This document shows positions 7,801 through 17,076 of a stretch of 64,000 bases of DNA, piece after piece (the stretch's first letter is position 1; the number at the start of each line of letters is the position of its first letter). The stretch comes from DAOUJH01 sp965116555. Its GTDB lineage: Bacteria > Chloroflexota > Dehalococcoidia > Lucifugimonadales > QGNO01. The stretch spans positions 248,001 through 312,000 of the forward strand of contig OZ220698.1 of NCBI GenBank assembly GCA_965116555.1, in the 5' to 3' direction. A program made the translations under genes and the position numbers. The notes below the pieces were generated by a model that was not told the origin of the DNA, made no database searches, and was given only the letters and a program-made list of their open reading frames with translations.

Positions 7801-9837
7801 CTATGAGATGGCCTCTTCCACCAAGCTCCCTTCCAGCAGCTTGAGGAACTGTGCTTCATCCAGGATTTGCGTGCCCAGCTTTTGGGCTTGCTCCAGCTTG
7901 GAGCCGGGGTCTTCTCCAACAACCAGGTACCTGGTCTTTTTGCTCACGCTGCTTCCCACCGAGCCGCCAAGCTCTTTGATGCGGTCTTCCGCCTGTGAGC
8001 GGCTCATGGAGTCTAGCCGGCCGGTGACTACCATCTGCAGTCCCGTTAGAGTAAGGCCGCTTACGTCCTGCGCGGTTGCGTCGGTTTCCAGCTGCACACC
8101 GGCTTTGCCCAGCTTCTGAATGACAACCTTGTTGCTCTCCTGGGCGAAGTGTGCCGCGATGCTCTGGGCCACCTTGGGCCCGACGCCGGGAACCGCGGTC
8201 AGGTTCTCCTCGGAGGCTTGGGCGATGCTGTCCATAGAGCCGAAGTGACGCACCAAGGCATCGGCCGTTTCATAGCCGACGTGACGGATTCCCAGGGCGT
8301 AGATGATGTTCGGTAGGGGACGGTTCTTGCTGAGCTCGATGCTTCTCATCAGGTTGTCGGCGCTTTTCTCACCCATTCTTTCCAGGGAGAGCAGTTGTTC
8401 TCTGGTTATGGAATACAGGTCGCCGACATCATTTACAAGGCCGGCGTCAATCACGGCCAATGCAAGCCGTTCTCCCATGCCCTCTATGTCCATTGCGCCG
8501 CGGCTGACGAAGTGCATGAACAGCCTGGCAAACTGGGCAGGGCAGGCCGTATTGAAGCAGTAGGTCATGGCTTCGCCGTCTGGACGTGCCGTTGGAGTGT
8601 TGCAGATCGGGCAAAGCCGCGGCATCTCAAACTCGCGCTCTTCTCCGCTGCGACGCGAGACGACGGGGCTGACCACTTGGGGTATGACTTCGCCGGCGCG
8701 CTCCACCACCACCCAGTCGTTGATGCGTATGTCTTTGCGACGGATGTCGTCCTCATTGTGCAGCGTAGCCATTTTGACGGTAGCGCCACCCACGTTCACC
8801 GGCTCCAGTATGGCGTATGGGTTCAGACTTCCCGTACGGCCCACATTTATGCCAATGTCAAGCAGACGGGTTATCTCCTGTGTGGCGGGGAACTTGTAGG
8901 CAATGGCCCAGCGCGGCTCGCGGCCAACGTTGCCCAGATGCCGTTGATACGACAGCGGGTCTATCTTGACTACGGCGCCATCTACGCCGTAGTCAAGGGA
9001 CTCCTTCTTCTCCAGCCAGTCCCGGTAGTACGCTTCGACGTCTTCCAGTGTGGAGCAAACGGCGTTGGCAGGGTTGGTCTTGAAGCCCAGCTCCTTCAGG
9101 TATTCCAGGATTGCCCAGTGTGAGTCCGGCACTGCGCCGCCTTCAGCGTAGCCAAGGGAATAGACAAAGATGTCAAGGGGACGGGAAGCCGTGATCCTGG
9201 GATCCAGTTGGCGCAAGGAGCCTGCCGCCGTGTTGCGTGGGTTGGCGTAGGGAGCTTCACCCTGGGCAACTCGCTCTTCGTTTAGCTTCAGAAACCCGGA
9301 CTTGGGGAAGTACACTTCGCCCCTCACCTCAAACCGCTGAGGAATGCCGTTCCCCCTGACCAGGAGAGGGATGGATTTGATGGTGCGGAGGTTGGAGGTG
9401 ACGTCTTCGCCGTGGAGGCCGTCGCCGCGAGTTGCGCCCCGCACCAATCGACCGTCTTCATAGGTGAGGGCAACTGCCAGGCCGTCTATCTTCAGCTCGC
9501 AGACCATATCGAAGCCTGCGCCTTCCAGCAGGTCCTGGGCTCTTCTGTGCCAGGCTCTGAGCTGGTCCATATCGAAGGCGTTGGCCAGGCTGAGCATGGG
9601 AGAGGGGTGCTCCACCTCGGCGAAGCCTTCCAAGGGTGCGGCGCCTACGCGCTGAGTGGGGGAGTCGGGCGTTACAAGCTCGGGGTACTCCGCCTCCAAC
9701 TCCCTGAGCTGCTTCATCAGGTCGTCGTAATGGGCGTCGCTGACTACGGGATCGTCCAGAACGTAGTAGCGGTAGTTGTGACCGTCTATCTCTTCTCTAA
9801 GCTGTTGAATGCGCTGCTCAGTGGAAAATTCCGCCAT
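7801..9837 (-). CDS. ligA: NAD-dependent DNA ligase
   Basis: Seals nicks in duplex DNA using NAD+ and is essential in replication and repair. The 678-aa product contains, in order, the Ia domain (YRYYVLDDP), the adenylation Lys in CELKIDGLAV (Lys116), an OB fold, a four-Cys zinc finger (CPICNTP, then CFNTACP), helix-hairpin-helix repeats (LTAVPGVGPKVAQSI) and a C-terminal BRCT domain (LTGLQMVVTGRL). ATG 9837 is chosen because AAAGGA sits about 7 bases upstream; an in-frame start 5 codons earlier is less likely. The gene is divergent from the DUF1015 gene across a symmetrical promoter region. Confidence 0.97.
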   Translation of the reverse strand: MAEFSTEQRIQQLREEIDGHNYRYYVLDDPVVSDAHYDDLMKQLRELEAEYPELVTPDSPTQRVGAAPLEGFAEVEHPSPMLSLANAFDMDQLRAWHRRAQDLLEGAGFDMVCELKIDGLAVALTYEDGRLVRGATRGDGLHGEDVTSNLRTIKSIPLLVRGNGIPQRFEVRGEVYFPKSGFLKLNEERVAQGEAPYANPRNTAAGSLRQLDPRITASRPLDIFVYSLGYAEGGAVPDSHWAILEYLKELGFKTNPANAVCSTLEDVEAYYRDWLEKKESLDYGVDGAVVKIDPLSYQRHLGNVGREPRWAIAYKFPATQEITRLLDIGINVGRTGSLNPYAILEPVNVGGATVKMATLHNEDDIRRKDIRINDWVVVERAGEVIPQVVSPVVSRRSGEEREFEMPRLCPICNTPTARPDGEAMTYCFNTACPAQFARLFMHFVSRGAMDIEGMGERLALAVIDAGLVNDVGDLYSITREQLLSLERMGEKSADNLMRSIELSKNRPLPNIIYALGIRHVGYETADALVRHFGSMDSIAQASEENLTAVPGVGPKVAQSIAAHFAQESNKVVIQKLGKAGVQLETDATAQDVSGLTLTGLQMVVTGRLDSMSRSQAEDRIKELGGSVGSSVSKKTRYLVVGEDPGSKLEQAQKLGTQILDEAQFLKLLEGSLVEEAIS

Positions 9838-9863
9838 GGGCAGTCCTTTCAAGGGCTAAATGG

Positions 9864-9906
9864 AGTATACCAAGTGAAGTCGACTGTGCCTATGAGTTGG
9901 TATACT
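9864..9906. promoter_or_regulatory. Symmetric divergent promoters for ligA and DUF1015
   Basis: AGTATACCAA at 9864-9873 is the perfect reverse complement of TTGGTATACT at 9897-9906, 23 bases apart. Each arm reads as an extended -10 element (TGGTATACT) directed outward, one toward ligA and one toward DUF1015. A small palindrome AGTCGACT (9878-9885) lies near the centre. Either two mirror-image promoters or a repressor site would explain it. Confidence 0.55.
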
Positions 9907-9933
9907 GCGGATATACACAAGTAGGAAGTTATT

Positions 9934-11220
9934 ATGGCAAACGTTAGACCGTTCCGCGGCGTCCGCTACTCTTCTGAGGCCGCATCCCACCTTGGCAGGC
10001 TGATCTGCCCTCCGTACGACGTGATATCGCCCCAGGATCAAGAGACGCTGAGGACCAGCGAGCCTCACAATGCCATACACCTGGAGCTGCCTGAGGGGGA
10101 AGCGCCAGTCAGCTATGAAGACGCTGCCGGAAGGTTCCATGCTTGGCAGAGGGAAGGCGTGCTGGTAAGGGACGAGACCCCCAGCTTCTACGTGCTCAGG
10201 CACAGCTTCTCGCACAGGGGCGAGTTGTTTGAAAGGTGGGGCCTCACTGCCGTCGTTCAGTTGGAGGAGTACGAAAGCCGGGTGGTGCTTCCACACGAAG
10301 AGACGCAGACTGCCCCCAAGGAGGACAGGTTCCAGTTGATGCGGGCGTGCCGGGCCAATCTCAGCCCTATCATGTCGCTTTACAGCGACAGCAAAGGCAG
10401 AATCAAAGAGGCTATGCTGGAGCTGGCTGGGAGAGACCCCGACGCCGACGCCCAATACGGAGACGAGCATTTCTCTATGTGGGCGGTATCTTCAGACGAT
10501 CTGGGAGAAGTGGTAAACGACGTTCTGAAGGATGCATCGCTATTCATAGCGGACGGGCATCACAGATATGAAACGGCGCTTAGATACCGGGACTGGGCGC
10601 GTGGACAGTCCGGCTCATTGGATGAGGAGAGTCCTTTCAACTACGTCATGATGACCCTGATTGAGTTCAATGATCCCGGTTTGTTGGTGCTGCCATACCA
10701 CCGCACCCTGGGGAATATGGATGCCCCCACGTTGACATCTCTGCGCGATATGCTGCTGAGCGTGTTTGATATACGGACGTTCCCATCACAGCCGGTATCA
10801 GCCAGCGAATTAGAGAAGGCTATAAGAGACACGCAAGGAGTGGCGCTGGGACTCTTGGGGCCGGACGGTGAAGGCCCGTATCTGCTCAAGCTGGAGAACG
10901 AGCAGGCGCGAAACGAGCTGCGAAGTCTGCCGGGAGGAGACGCGCTGCATGATTCCGAAGGATGGATTCTGCACCAGATCCTGACGCATGGGCTGGGGGA
11001 CGAGCTGCAGTATCACCTGGGGTATGTACACAACCCGGAAGAGGCCTGGTCAAGGGTGGTGAGTGGGGAGCAGCAGATGGCGTTTTTCCTCAAGGCTTTT
11101 CCCTTAGACCTCTTCCGGGCAGTGGTTGGGACGGGTCAGAAGTTGCCGTCGAAATCGACCTATTTCCATCCCAAGCTGCCGACTGGGATGGTGTTCAACC
11201 CATTGGAGGGGAGGCTCTAA
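9934..11220 (+). CDS. DUF1015 family protein
   Basis: A 428-aa protein that starts with the DUF1015 signature (RPFRGVRYS, then CPPYDVIS) and contains FIADGHHRYETALRY, a very conserved His-rich motif of this family. The biochemical role is not established. DUF1015 genes often lie beside serine-biosynthesis genes; here serA and an aminotransferase lie just downstream on the opposite strand. The start has AGGAAG 6 bases upstream. The 3' end overlaps the convergent coiled-coil gene by 4 bp. Confidence 0.88.
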   Translation: MANVRPFRGVRYSSEAASHLGRLICPPYDVISPQDQETLRTSEPHNAIHLELPEGEAPVSYEDAAGRFHAWQREGVLVRDETPSFYVLRHSFSHRGELFERWGLTAVVQLEEYESRVVLPHEETQTAPKEDRFQLMRACRANLSPIMSLYSDSKGRIKEAMLELAGRDPDADAQYGDEHFSMWAVSSDDLGEVVNDVLKDASLFIADGHHRYETALRYRDWARGQSGSLDEESPFNYVMMTLIEFNDPGLLVLPYHRTLGNMDAPTLTSLRDMLLSVFDIRTFPSQPVSASELEKAIRDTQGVALGLLGPDGEGPYLLKLENEQARNELRSLPGGDALHDSEGWILHQILTHGLGDELQYHLGYVHNPEEAWSRVVSGEQQMAFFLKAFPLDLFRAVVGTGQKLPSKSTYFHPKLPTGMVFNPLEGRL

Positions 11221-11672
11221 GAGCCGGCCTCCTGCTCAGCGGCGCGCCGTTGCGCTATGTCGGTTATGGCTTTGGCTGCGCGCTGGCTGTAATCGTTGAT
11301 GAACTGCTCTAGGGCCTGAATCTTGGAGATGGTCTCGCTCTCTTTGGACGGCAATGACTGGAGCTTAGCCAGCGCGTTCTTGGCATCCTCTACCTGGCGC
11401 GTCAACTGCAGCGCCTCCAACTCTCTGTTGGCCCTCTCCTTGATCATGAGCAGATGCCTCCGCTCCATCTCTGTTCTGTCCAGCCTCTCTTGGACCTCGC
11501 TCATGACGTTGAGCGAGGCTTCCAGGGGAAGGCGCGAGGAAATGGCTTGCTGAGGAGCGCGGTTAATCTGCTGACGGAACTGTCTGAGCTGGGCGTCCAG
11601 GTGGTTTTCCTTGTTGTTCAGCTCAGCAAGGAAGAGCCGGAGCTTGGCGACGGCGGAGTCTATTTGAACCAT
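11217..11672 (-). CDS. Small coiled-coil protein of unknown function
   Basis: A 151-aa, highly charged, Gln/Leu/Glu-rich protein with no signal peptide or membrane segment. Heptad-like patterns run through most of it (for example LRLFLAELNNKENHLDAQL), predicting two or three long helices in a coiled coil. It is 15 bp downstream of serA on the same strand, so it is probably the last gene of the aminotransferase-serA operon. No recognised family. It could be structural or an adaptor. Confidence 0.6.
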   Translation of the reverse strand: MVQIDSAVAKLRLFLAELNNKENHLDAQLRQFRQQINRAPQQAISSRLPLEASLNVMSEVQERLDRTEMERRHLLMIKERANRELEALQLTRQVEDAKNALAKLQSLPSKESETISKIQALEQFINDYSQRAAKAITDIAQRRAAEQEAGS

Positions 11673-11687
11673 GGTACTCCTACATAC

Positions 11688-13268
11688 CTAGAGAACTATA
11701 ACCTCAACCTTGTCTATGTTGGGGATGTCTCTGATCTGCCTCAAAACCTCTTCAGACATGGGGTCGTCAAGGCCCAACACCATCATGGCCTTGCCCCTCG
11801 GCGCCTTGCGTCCTACCGCCATGAACGCAATGTTGATGTCGTGGTTGCCGGTTAAGGTGCCGAGCGCCCCTATCATGCCCGGCTTGTCCTGATGCTCTAT
11901 GAAGAGAAGATGTGCACTGCTTGGCACCACGTCCAATACATAGTCGTTGACCTGGACTATGTGCGTCTCGTTCTGAATGCGAGTCCCCATCAGCGAGACG
12001 CTGCCCTGGTCGGTGCTGACCTCTACGGTGATAGTGGCGTGGTAGGCCCCGGCCTCGGTGTCCGCCTCTTCCACAATGCGGAGGCCTCGTTGAGCGGCCA
12101 GCACACCGGCGTTGACTAGGTTGACTCGTTCCTCGGAAACCCTGCCCAGGAAGCCCACCAGTGCCGCGGACCTGAGATTGGGCGTGCTGTAATTAGCCAA
12201 CTCGCCGGCGTACTTGATGGTCAACGATGAGAACTGGCCCTTGGCGAGCTGAGAGACCAGCGTGCCCAGGACGGTAGAGGTCTCCAGGTAAGGGGCTACA
12301 ACCTCCTGTACCTCCGGCGATAGGAACGGCATGTTGACGGTGGACTTGGCCGGTCTGCCGTTGAGGACGGCAAGGACCTCCTCCGCAACTTCCCTGGCCA
12401 CTTCTGCCTGAGCCTCCGTGGTGGAGCCGCCCAGATGGGGAGTGGTGATTACTCTGGGATGCTCGACCAGCAGCGATTCCTCAGGAGGCTCTTTGACGAA
12501 TACGTCCAGGGCCACGCCTGCGATCCTGCCTTTGTCCAGGGCTTCCAGAAGGGCTTCTTCATCTATGATCCCGCCCCGGGCAACATTGATGAGCCTGACA
12601 TCGGGTTTCATCAATGCCATCTGGGCTTCACCTATCAGGCTCTTCGTCACTCCTGTCATGGGGACGTGGACGGTGATGAAGTCGGAGTTCTCGTACAGCT
12701 TTTCCAATGAAGTAAGGTCCAGTCCCAGGCGCTTGGCATACTCCGGCGAGACATAGGGATCGTAACCGAGTAAATGCATGTCGAAGCTGGCGGCGCGGCG
12801 AGCTACTTCTGAGCCCACTTTGCCCAAGCCAATAATACCCAGCGTCTTGCCGCGCACCTCCGTTCCAATGAAGGAGCTGCGCTTCCACTCTCCATGTTTC
12901 ATGCTGGCGTTGGCTTGAGGCACGTGACGGGCCAGGGCCAGCATCAGCGCTACTGTGTGTTCGGCGGCGGCGATTGTGTTGCCTGTAGGGGCGTTGACCA
13001 CTGCGATGCCTCTGCGGGTGGCGGCTTCCAGGTCTATGTTGTCCACGCCAACACCGGCGCGGCCAACAACTTGAAGTTTGGCGCCAGCATCCACGACGTC
13101 CGCCGTCACCTTGGTCTCGCTTCTCACGATGAGGCCGTCATATTCCGGCAGGATGCGCTTCAACTCTTCTTTGTCCAGTCCGGTGAGAACGTCGACCTCA
13201 GCTTGCCGGGAAAGGAGTTCGATGCCTTCCCTGGCGATGGGATCGGAGACGATAACCCTCGGCGTCAC
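11688..13268 (-). CDS. serA: D-3-phosphoglycerate dehydrogenase
   Basis: Catalyses the first step of serine synthesis, 3-phosphoglycerate to 3-phosphohydroxypyruvate with NAD+. At 526 aa it is the long form: catalytic/NAD domain (VVGRAGVGVDNID, the dinucleotide motif GIIGLGKVGSEVA, RGGIIDEEAL, and the catalytic His in TTPHLGGST), an allosteric substrate-binding domain, and a C-terminal ACT domain (LLFIEHQDKPGMIGALGT) that usually senses serine. The start is a GTG that overlaps the TGA of the upstream aminotransferase gene, so the two are translationally coupled. Confidence 0.97.
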   Translation of the reverse strand: MTPRVIVSDPIAREGIELLSRQAEVDVLTGLDKEELKRILPEYDGLIVRSETKVTADVVDAGAKLQVVGRAGVGVDNIDLEAATRRGIAVVNAPTGNTIAAAEHTVALMLALARHVPQANASMKHGEWKRSSFIGTEVRGKTLGIIGLGKVGSEVARRAASFDMHLLGYDPYVSPEYAKRLGLDLTSLEKLYENSDFITVHVPMTGVTKSLIGEAQMALMKPDVRLINVARGGIIDEEALLEALDKGRIAGVALDVFVKEPPEESLLVEHPRVITTPHLGGSTTEAQAEVAREVAEEVLAVLNGRPAKSTVNMPFLSPEVQEVVAPYLETSTVLGTLVSQLAKGQFSSLTIKYAGELANYSTPNLRSAALVGFLGRVSEERVNLVNAGVLAAQRGLRIVEEADTEAGAYHATITVEVSTDQGSVSLMGTRIQNETHIVQVNDYVLDVVPSSAHLLFIEHQDKPGMIGALGTLTGNHDINIAFMAVGRKAPRGKAMMVLGLDDPMSEEVLRQIRDIPNIDKVEVIVL

Positions 13269-14377
13269 CTGCTTACCGCCTTTGCCGGATTGAAACCGGC
13301 CCGGGGAAGGGCGGCGGTCAGCGAGTCCAGAACGTTTTGAATATCGCTTTCTGAACAGTACCCCAAGTGGCCGATGCGAAAGATCTTTCCCTCCAACTCA
13401 GCTTGGCCCCCGGCAAGTACAACGTCATAGTCCGTGCGCATGATGCCAATGAGCTTGGAGGCTTCTACTCCCTCTGGCACGGCCACAGCGGTCACCGTAT
13501 TGGAGGCTGCCGATTCGTCTGCAAAGAGGCGCAGGCCAAGCGACTTCATGCCCTCACGGCACATCCTGCCGATGCTGGCGTGGCGTTCGTGAACGTTGGC
13601 CATTCCTTCGTCAATCAGCTTGTCCAACGCAGTTTCCAGCCCGAACATAACGCCAACCGCCGGAGTCCATGGCGTTTGGCCTCGCTGTAGGTATCTCTTG
13701 GCAGCCGTGAGATCAAAGTAGAAGCGCGGGTTCTTGGCCTCTTCACATGCGCTCCAAGCCCGCTCGCTCACGCTGATCATGGCAAGACCAGGAGGGGCCA
13801 TCCAGCCTTTCTGCGACCCGGTGGCCACCAAGTCTATGTTCCATTCGTCTACGGGGCATGGAATGGAACCGATGCTGCTTATTGCATCCACAATCAGCAG
13901 CTTGTCGAACTCACCCTTGACGATACCCGCGATGCTTCCCAGATCGTTGGTGACGCCGGTGGACGTTTCGTTGTGAGTGACGATCACCGTTTTGATGGAG
14001 GGGTCCGCTTGGAGCGCTTTGCGCACCTGGTCGGGGTCTATGGCTTTGCCGTATTCGGCGGAGAGGACGGTAACGTCCGCTCCGTAGGCTTGGGCAATCT
14101 GGAGAAATCTGTTGCCGAAGATGCCTACCGTGACAACCAGAACTTTATCGCCCGGAGAGACCGCGTTGACCACGGCGGCTTCCATAGCGCCGGTGCCGGA
14201 AGCGGTTAGAACGTACAGGTCGTTCCTGGTTGAGAAGATGTCTTGGAGCTTGTCGGTGATGCCTTCTATTAGCTCTTTGAACTCAGGGCCACGGTGGTTG
14301 ATCATGGGCTTGGCGGATGCCTGCAGAATGTCGTCCGGAATAGGAGTGGGCCCTGGAATGCGCAGGTTAACGGTCAT
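13265..14377 (-). CDS. Class V aminotransferase (AGXT-like), probable phosphoserine-forming enzyme
   Basis: A 370-aa PLP aminotransferase of the alanine-glyoxylate/serine-pyruvate group: PGPTPIPDD start, GTGAMEAAV phosphate loop, VDAISSIG with the PLP-ring Asp, and the Schiff-base Lys in ATGSQKGWMAPPG. Fused by a 4-bp overlap to serA, it most likely makes phosphoserine from phosphohydroxypyruvate, replacing a classical SerC; such replacements are known in several phyla. Glyoxylate transamination is the alternative. GGAGGG lies before ATG 14377. Confidence 0.85.
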   Translation of the reverse strand: MTVNLRIPGPTPIPDDILQASAKPMINHRGPEFKELIEGITDKLQDIFSTRNDLYVLTASGTGAMEAAVVNAVSPGDKVLVVTVGIFGNRFLQIAQAYGADVTVLSAEYGKAIDPDQVRKALQADPSIKTVIVTHNETSTGVTNDLGSIAGIVKGEFDKLLIVDAISSIGSIPCPVDEWNIDLVATGSQKGWMAPPGLAMISVSERAWSACEEAKNPRFYFDLTAAKRYLQRGQTPWTPAVGVMFGLETALDKLIDEGMANVHERHASIGRMCREGMKSLGLRLFADESAASNTVTAVAVPEGVEASKLIGIMRTDYDVVLAGGQAELEGKIFRIGHLGYCSESDIQNVLDSLTAALPRAGFNPAKAVSR

Positions 14378-14505
14378 TGATTCCCTCCTGAAGCAGTTGA
14401 AGCATTTATTGTGATGGTATCACTTTGAGATCCAGTACGCAGGCAGGAGCGTTGTGGATTAGAACAGGATTTGTGGAGCCTACACTGAAGCCCAAATGGC
14501 TGAAG

Positions 14506-15714
14506 CTATCTCAATACTCTGGCGAAGCGGCGTCTGCCGACACGGATAACGTCTCCCGACTTCAGGGGGAGATAAACGGTATCGCCGGGGATCGCAACAT
14601 CGTTGACTTGAACGGAGCCTTGCTTGATGAGCCGGGCTCCGTCGCTGGAACTTCTGGCAAGTTTGGCCTGCACGAGCACCGTAGAGAGGCGAGGCGTTTC
14701 GTTCGGCGCCAGATTGCTCAGGTCTACCTCATGGATCTCATCCGGCGTCTCACCACGCTGGAAAGTGCGCTCAAAAACAGCTGCGGCATCGCGCGCAGCC
14801 TCCACGTTGTGAAACTGCCCCACAAGTTCCAACCCTAACCGTTTCTTCAGTTCCATTGGATTGACGGAGCCGTGGGCTAGGGTGTTGCGCATCTCTTTCA
14901 GCTCCTTATCCGGCAGGTCGGTGAGCAACTCGAAATAGGGCATGATCATGGTGTCGTCTATGGACATCACCTTGCCGAACATCTCTCCGGGCTGCTCGGC
15001 TACACCTATGTAATTGCCCAGGCTCTTGCTCATCTTCTGTACGCCTTCCGTGCCGACGAGAATGGGCACGGTCAGTATCTGCTGCGGGCGCTGGCCTTCC
15101 ATTTCCTGGAGCTCGCGCCCCACGAGGAGGTTGAACTTCTGGTCGGTGCCCCCGAACTCTACGTCGGCCTGAATGGCTACGGAATCGTAGGCTTGGAGCA
15201 GGGGATAGAGCAGCTCGGTAATGGCTATGGGCCGCTGCTCGCGGAACCGCTTGCTGAAATCGTCGCGGGCCAGGAACTGCGCAACGGTGAACTTGCTGGT
15301 GAGCCGTATCACTTTCTCCAGGTCGAACTTGCCGAACCATTCGCTCTGGTAGACCGCTTCCGTCTTGCTCCTATCCACGATTCTGAAGAACTGCTCCATG
15401 TAGGTTTCAGCGTTGGCTTCAACCTCTTGCTGGGAGAGCATATTCCTTGTGGCCGACTGCCCGCTTGGATCGCCTATGCGAGCAGTCCAGTCACCCACTA
15501 TGAGCACTACTTTGTGACCCAGGTCTTGGAACTGGCGGAGCTTGCGAAGTCCCACCGTATGGCCAAGATGTATGTCCGGTGCGCTGGGGTCAAAGCCCAT
15601 CTTGAGGCGGAGCGGGTCGCCCTTTTCCAGGAGCTCCCTCAATTCATTCTCGACGATGACCTCGGCAACGCCGCGATGGAGGATGCTGTCCAGAATCTTA
15701 GAGTCTGGTTTCAT
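14506..15714 (-). CDS. tyrS: Tyrosyl-tRNA synthetase
   Basis: A 402-aa class I aminoacyl-tRNA synthetase. The HIGH-type motif is HLGH (49-52) and KMSKS is intact in VQKMSKSLGNY. GDWTARIGDPSG and the QADVEFGGTDQKFN segment are diagnostic of the TyrS subgroup often called TyrZ. A C-terminal S4-like RNA-binding domain follows (SDGARLIKQGSVQVN). The start overlaps the end of ribF by 17 bp. Confidence 0.96.
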   Translation of the reverse strand: MKPDSKILDSILHRGVAEVIVENELRELLEKGDPLRLKMGFDPSAPDIHLGHTVGLRKLRQFQDLGHKVVLIVGDWTARIGDPSGQSATRNMLSQQEVEANAETYMEQFFRIVDRSKTEAVYQSEWFGKFDLEKVIRLTSKFTVAQFLARDDFSKRFREQRPIAITELLYPLLQAYDSVAIQADVEFGGTDQKFNLLVGRELQEMEGQRPQQILTVPILVGTEGVQKMSKSLGNYIGVAEQPGEMFGKVMSIDDTMIMPYFELLTDLPDKELKEMRNTLAHGSVNPMELKKRLGLELVGQFHNVEAARDAAAVFERTFQRGETPDEIHEVDLSNLAPNETPRLSTVLVQAKLARSSSDGARLIKQGSVQVNDVAIPGDTVYLPLKSGDVIRVGRRRFARVLR

Positions 15715-16669
15715 GGAAGACCCCGGCGAGCACCTGTCTGGTGTGCTCTACGTCTTTCTCTATTTGCAATCGCAGCTCCTCCGTGCTGGAGAAGTAGGCC
15801 TCGTCTCTCAGACGCTGCACAAACTCCAGAAGGGTGGTTTTTCCATACAAGTCTCCATTGAAGTCTAGCAGATACGCCTCCACGGTACGATTGGAGCCTC
15901 CGAACGTGGGGCGCACTCCTATGCTGGCGGCAGCCTGAAACCAGGTTCCTTCTACAAAAGCCATGGCGGCGTATATGCCGTCGCTGGGCAGGGCTTTCTG
16001 GGGCGGGACGGCTATGTTGGCAGTGGGGAAGCCCAGCGTGCTGCCACCGCGACCGTCTCCGCGGACCACATCGCCGGAGACAGCGTAGTTTCGGCCCAGC
16101 AAACGGGATGCCGCGCCAGCGTCTCCTCTGGACAGCGCCCCGCGTATCAGTGAACTGCTTATGGGTACGCCGTCGCTCTCCTCTAGCTGCGCCACCTTGA
16201 GCGCGAATCCGCTCGTCTGGCCCAGTGCGGCGAGAAACTCCGGCGTGCCCTCTCTATTGTGGCCCATGGCGAAATCTGGGCCTACCACAAGGCCGCGCAT
16301 GCCGAGGTGCTGCTGAAGCAGCTTGACGAAGTCGGCGGCTCTTACCCGGGAAGCCTCCTTGGTGAACCGTATTGGCGCCACCAGCTCCATACCCGCCTGG
16401 TGAAGCAGATCGATGCGCTCCTCCGGCGTAGCCAGCCAGTCCACGGAAAAGCCCGGCGTCAACACCTCTCTAGGATGATTGAGGAAGGTAACCACACCTG
16501 GCACGCAGCCATTTGCAGCCGCTTCAGCCGCCAAGCAGTTCAGGAGGCGCTTGTGTCCAAGGTGCACGCCATCGAAAACACCTACGGTGAGATAGGTGTT
16601 GTCGGAAGGCGCGTACTTGGAGAAGTCTCGGGAGAAGGGGTCCATGTCAGCTATATGACGCTCGTTCAT
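15698..16669 (-). CDS. ribF: Bifunctional riboflavin kinase / FAD synthetase
   Basis: Makes FMN and then FAD from riboflavin. The 323-aa product has an N-terminal adenylyltransferase domain (GVFDGVHLGHKRLL, then a SSSLIRGALSRGD segment) and a C-terminal kinase domain (STLGFPTANIA, GIYAA, GVRPTFGG, and the catalytic Glu in TVEAYLLDF). No clear ribosome site precedes ATG 16669, and an in-frame ATG lies eight codons inside, so the start is uncertain. It overlaps tyrS by 17 bp. Confidence 0.94.
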   Translation of the reverse strand: MNERHIADMDPFSRDFSKYAPSDNTYLTVGVFDGVHLGHKRLLNCLAAEAAANGCVPGVVTFLNHPREVLTPGFSVDWLATPEERIDLLHQAGMELVAPIRFTKEASRVRAADFVKLLQQHLGMRGLVVGPDFAMGHNREGTPEFLAALGQTSGFALKVAQLEESDGVPISSSLIRGALSRGDAGAASRLLGRNYAVSGDVVRGDGRGGSTLGFPTANIAVPPQKALPSDGIYAAMAFVEGTWFQAAASIGVRPTFGGSNRTVEAYLLDFNGDLYGKTTLLEFVQRLRDEAYFSSTEELRLQIEKDVEHTRQVLAGVFHETRL

Positions 16670-16701
16670 AGAGTATGAGAGGTTCGGCAGGGGAGGTACG
16701 C

Positions 16702-17076
16702 CTAGGCATCCTCAGTGCCCCGCGCTCGCAAATTAGCGGCACCTCTCAGATATACGTTGACCAGATCCCCCGGTTCCTTGTCCGTGTTTACCAAGAGAAG
16801 GACGCGGATGCAACTGGGCACGTCGTCCGGTACCGCCATTTCGTGGGTGTTGAATAGAGCTATCTGTTGCCATCCCAGCCTTGTCCTTGCCGCCACCGCG
16901 GGGAACTCCGCGTTCAGGTCACGCGTGGTGGAGAATATGGCCGCGGCAATGGAGTCCTTTTCCAAGTCGTTGCCTGCTACAAGCTGCTCCAGCAGTTCCT
17001 GGGTGGCTTCCAGGATGGCCTGCTTGGTGTTGGCGTCCGCAGTTGTCGCGCCACGGATGCCTCTGCACACGGTCAT
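16702..17076 (-). CDS. aroH: Chorismate mutase, AroH type
   Basis: Rearranges chorismate to prephenate for Phe/Tyr synthesis. The 124-aa product matches the monofunctional trimeric AroH class: CRGIRGATT at the N-terminus (catalytic Arg near position 8), FSTTRDLNAEFPA, an RVLLLVNT strand and YLRGAANLR near the C-terminus. The start overlaps the end of trpA by 4 bp, coupling a Trp-branch and a Phe/Tyr-branch enzyme in one transcript. Confidence 0.93.
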   Translation of the reverse strand: MTVCRGIRGATTADANTKQAILEATQELLEQLVAGNDLEKDSIAAAIFSTTRDLNAEFPAVAARTRLGWQQIALFNTHEMAVPDDVPSCIRVLLLVNTDKEPGDLVNVYLRGAANLRARGTEDA

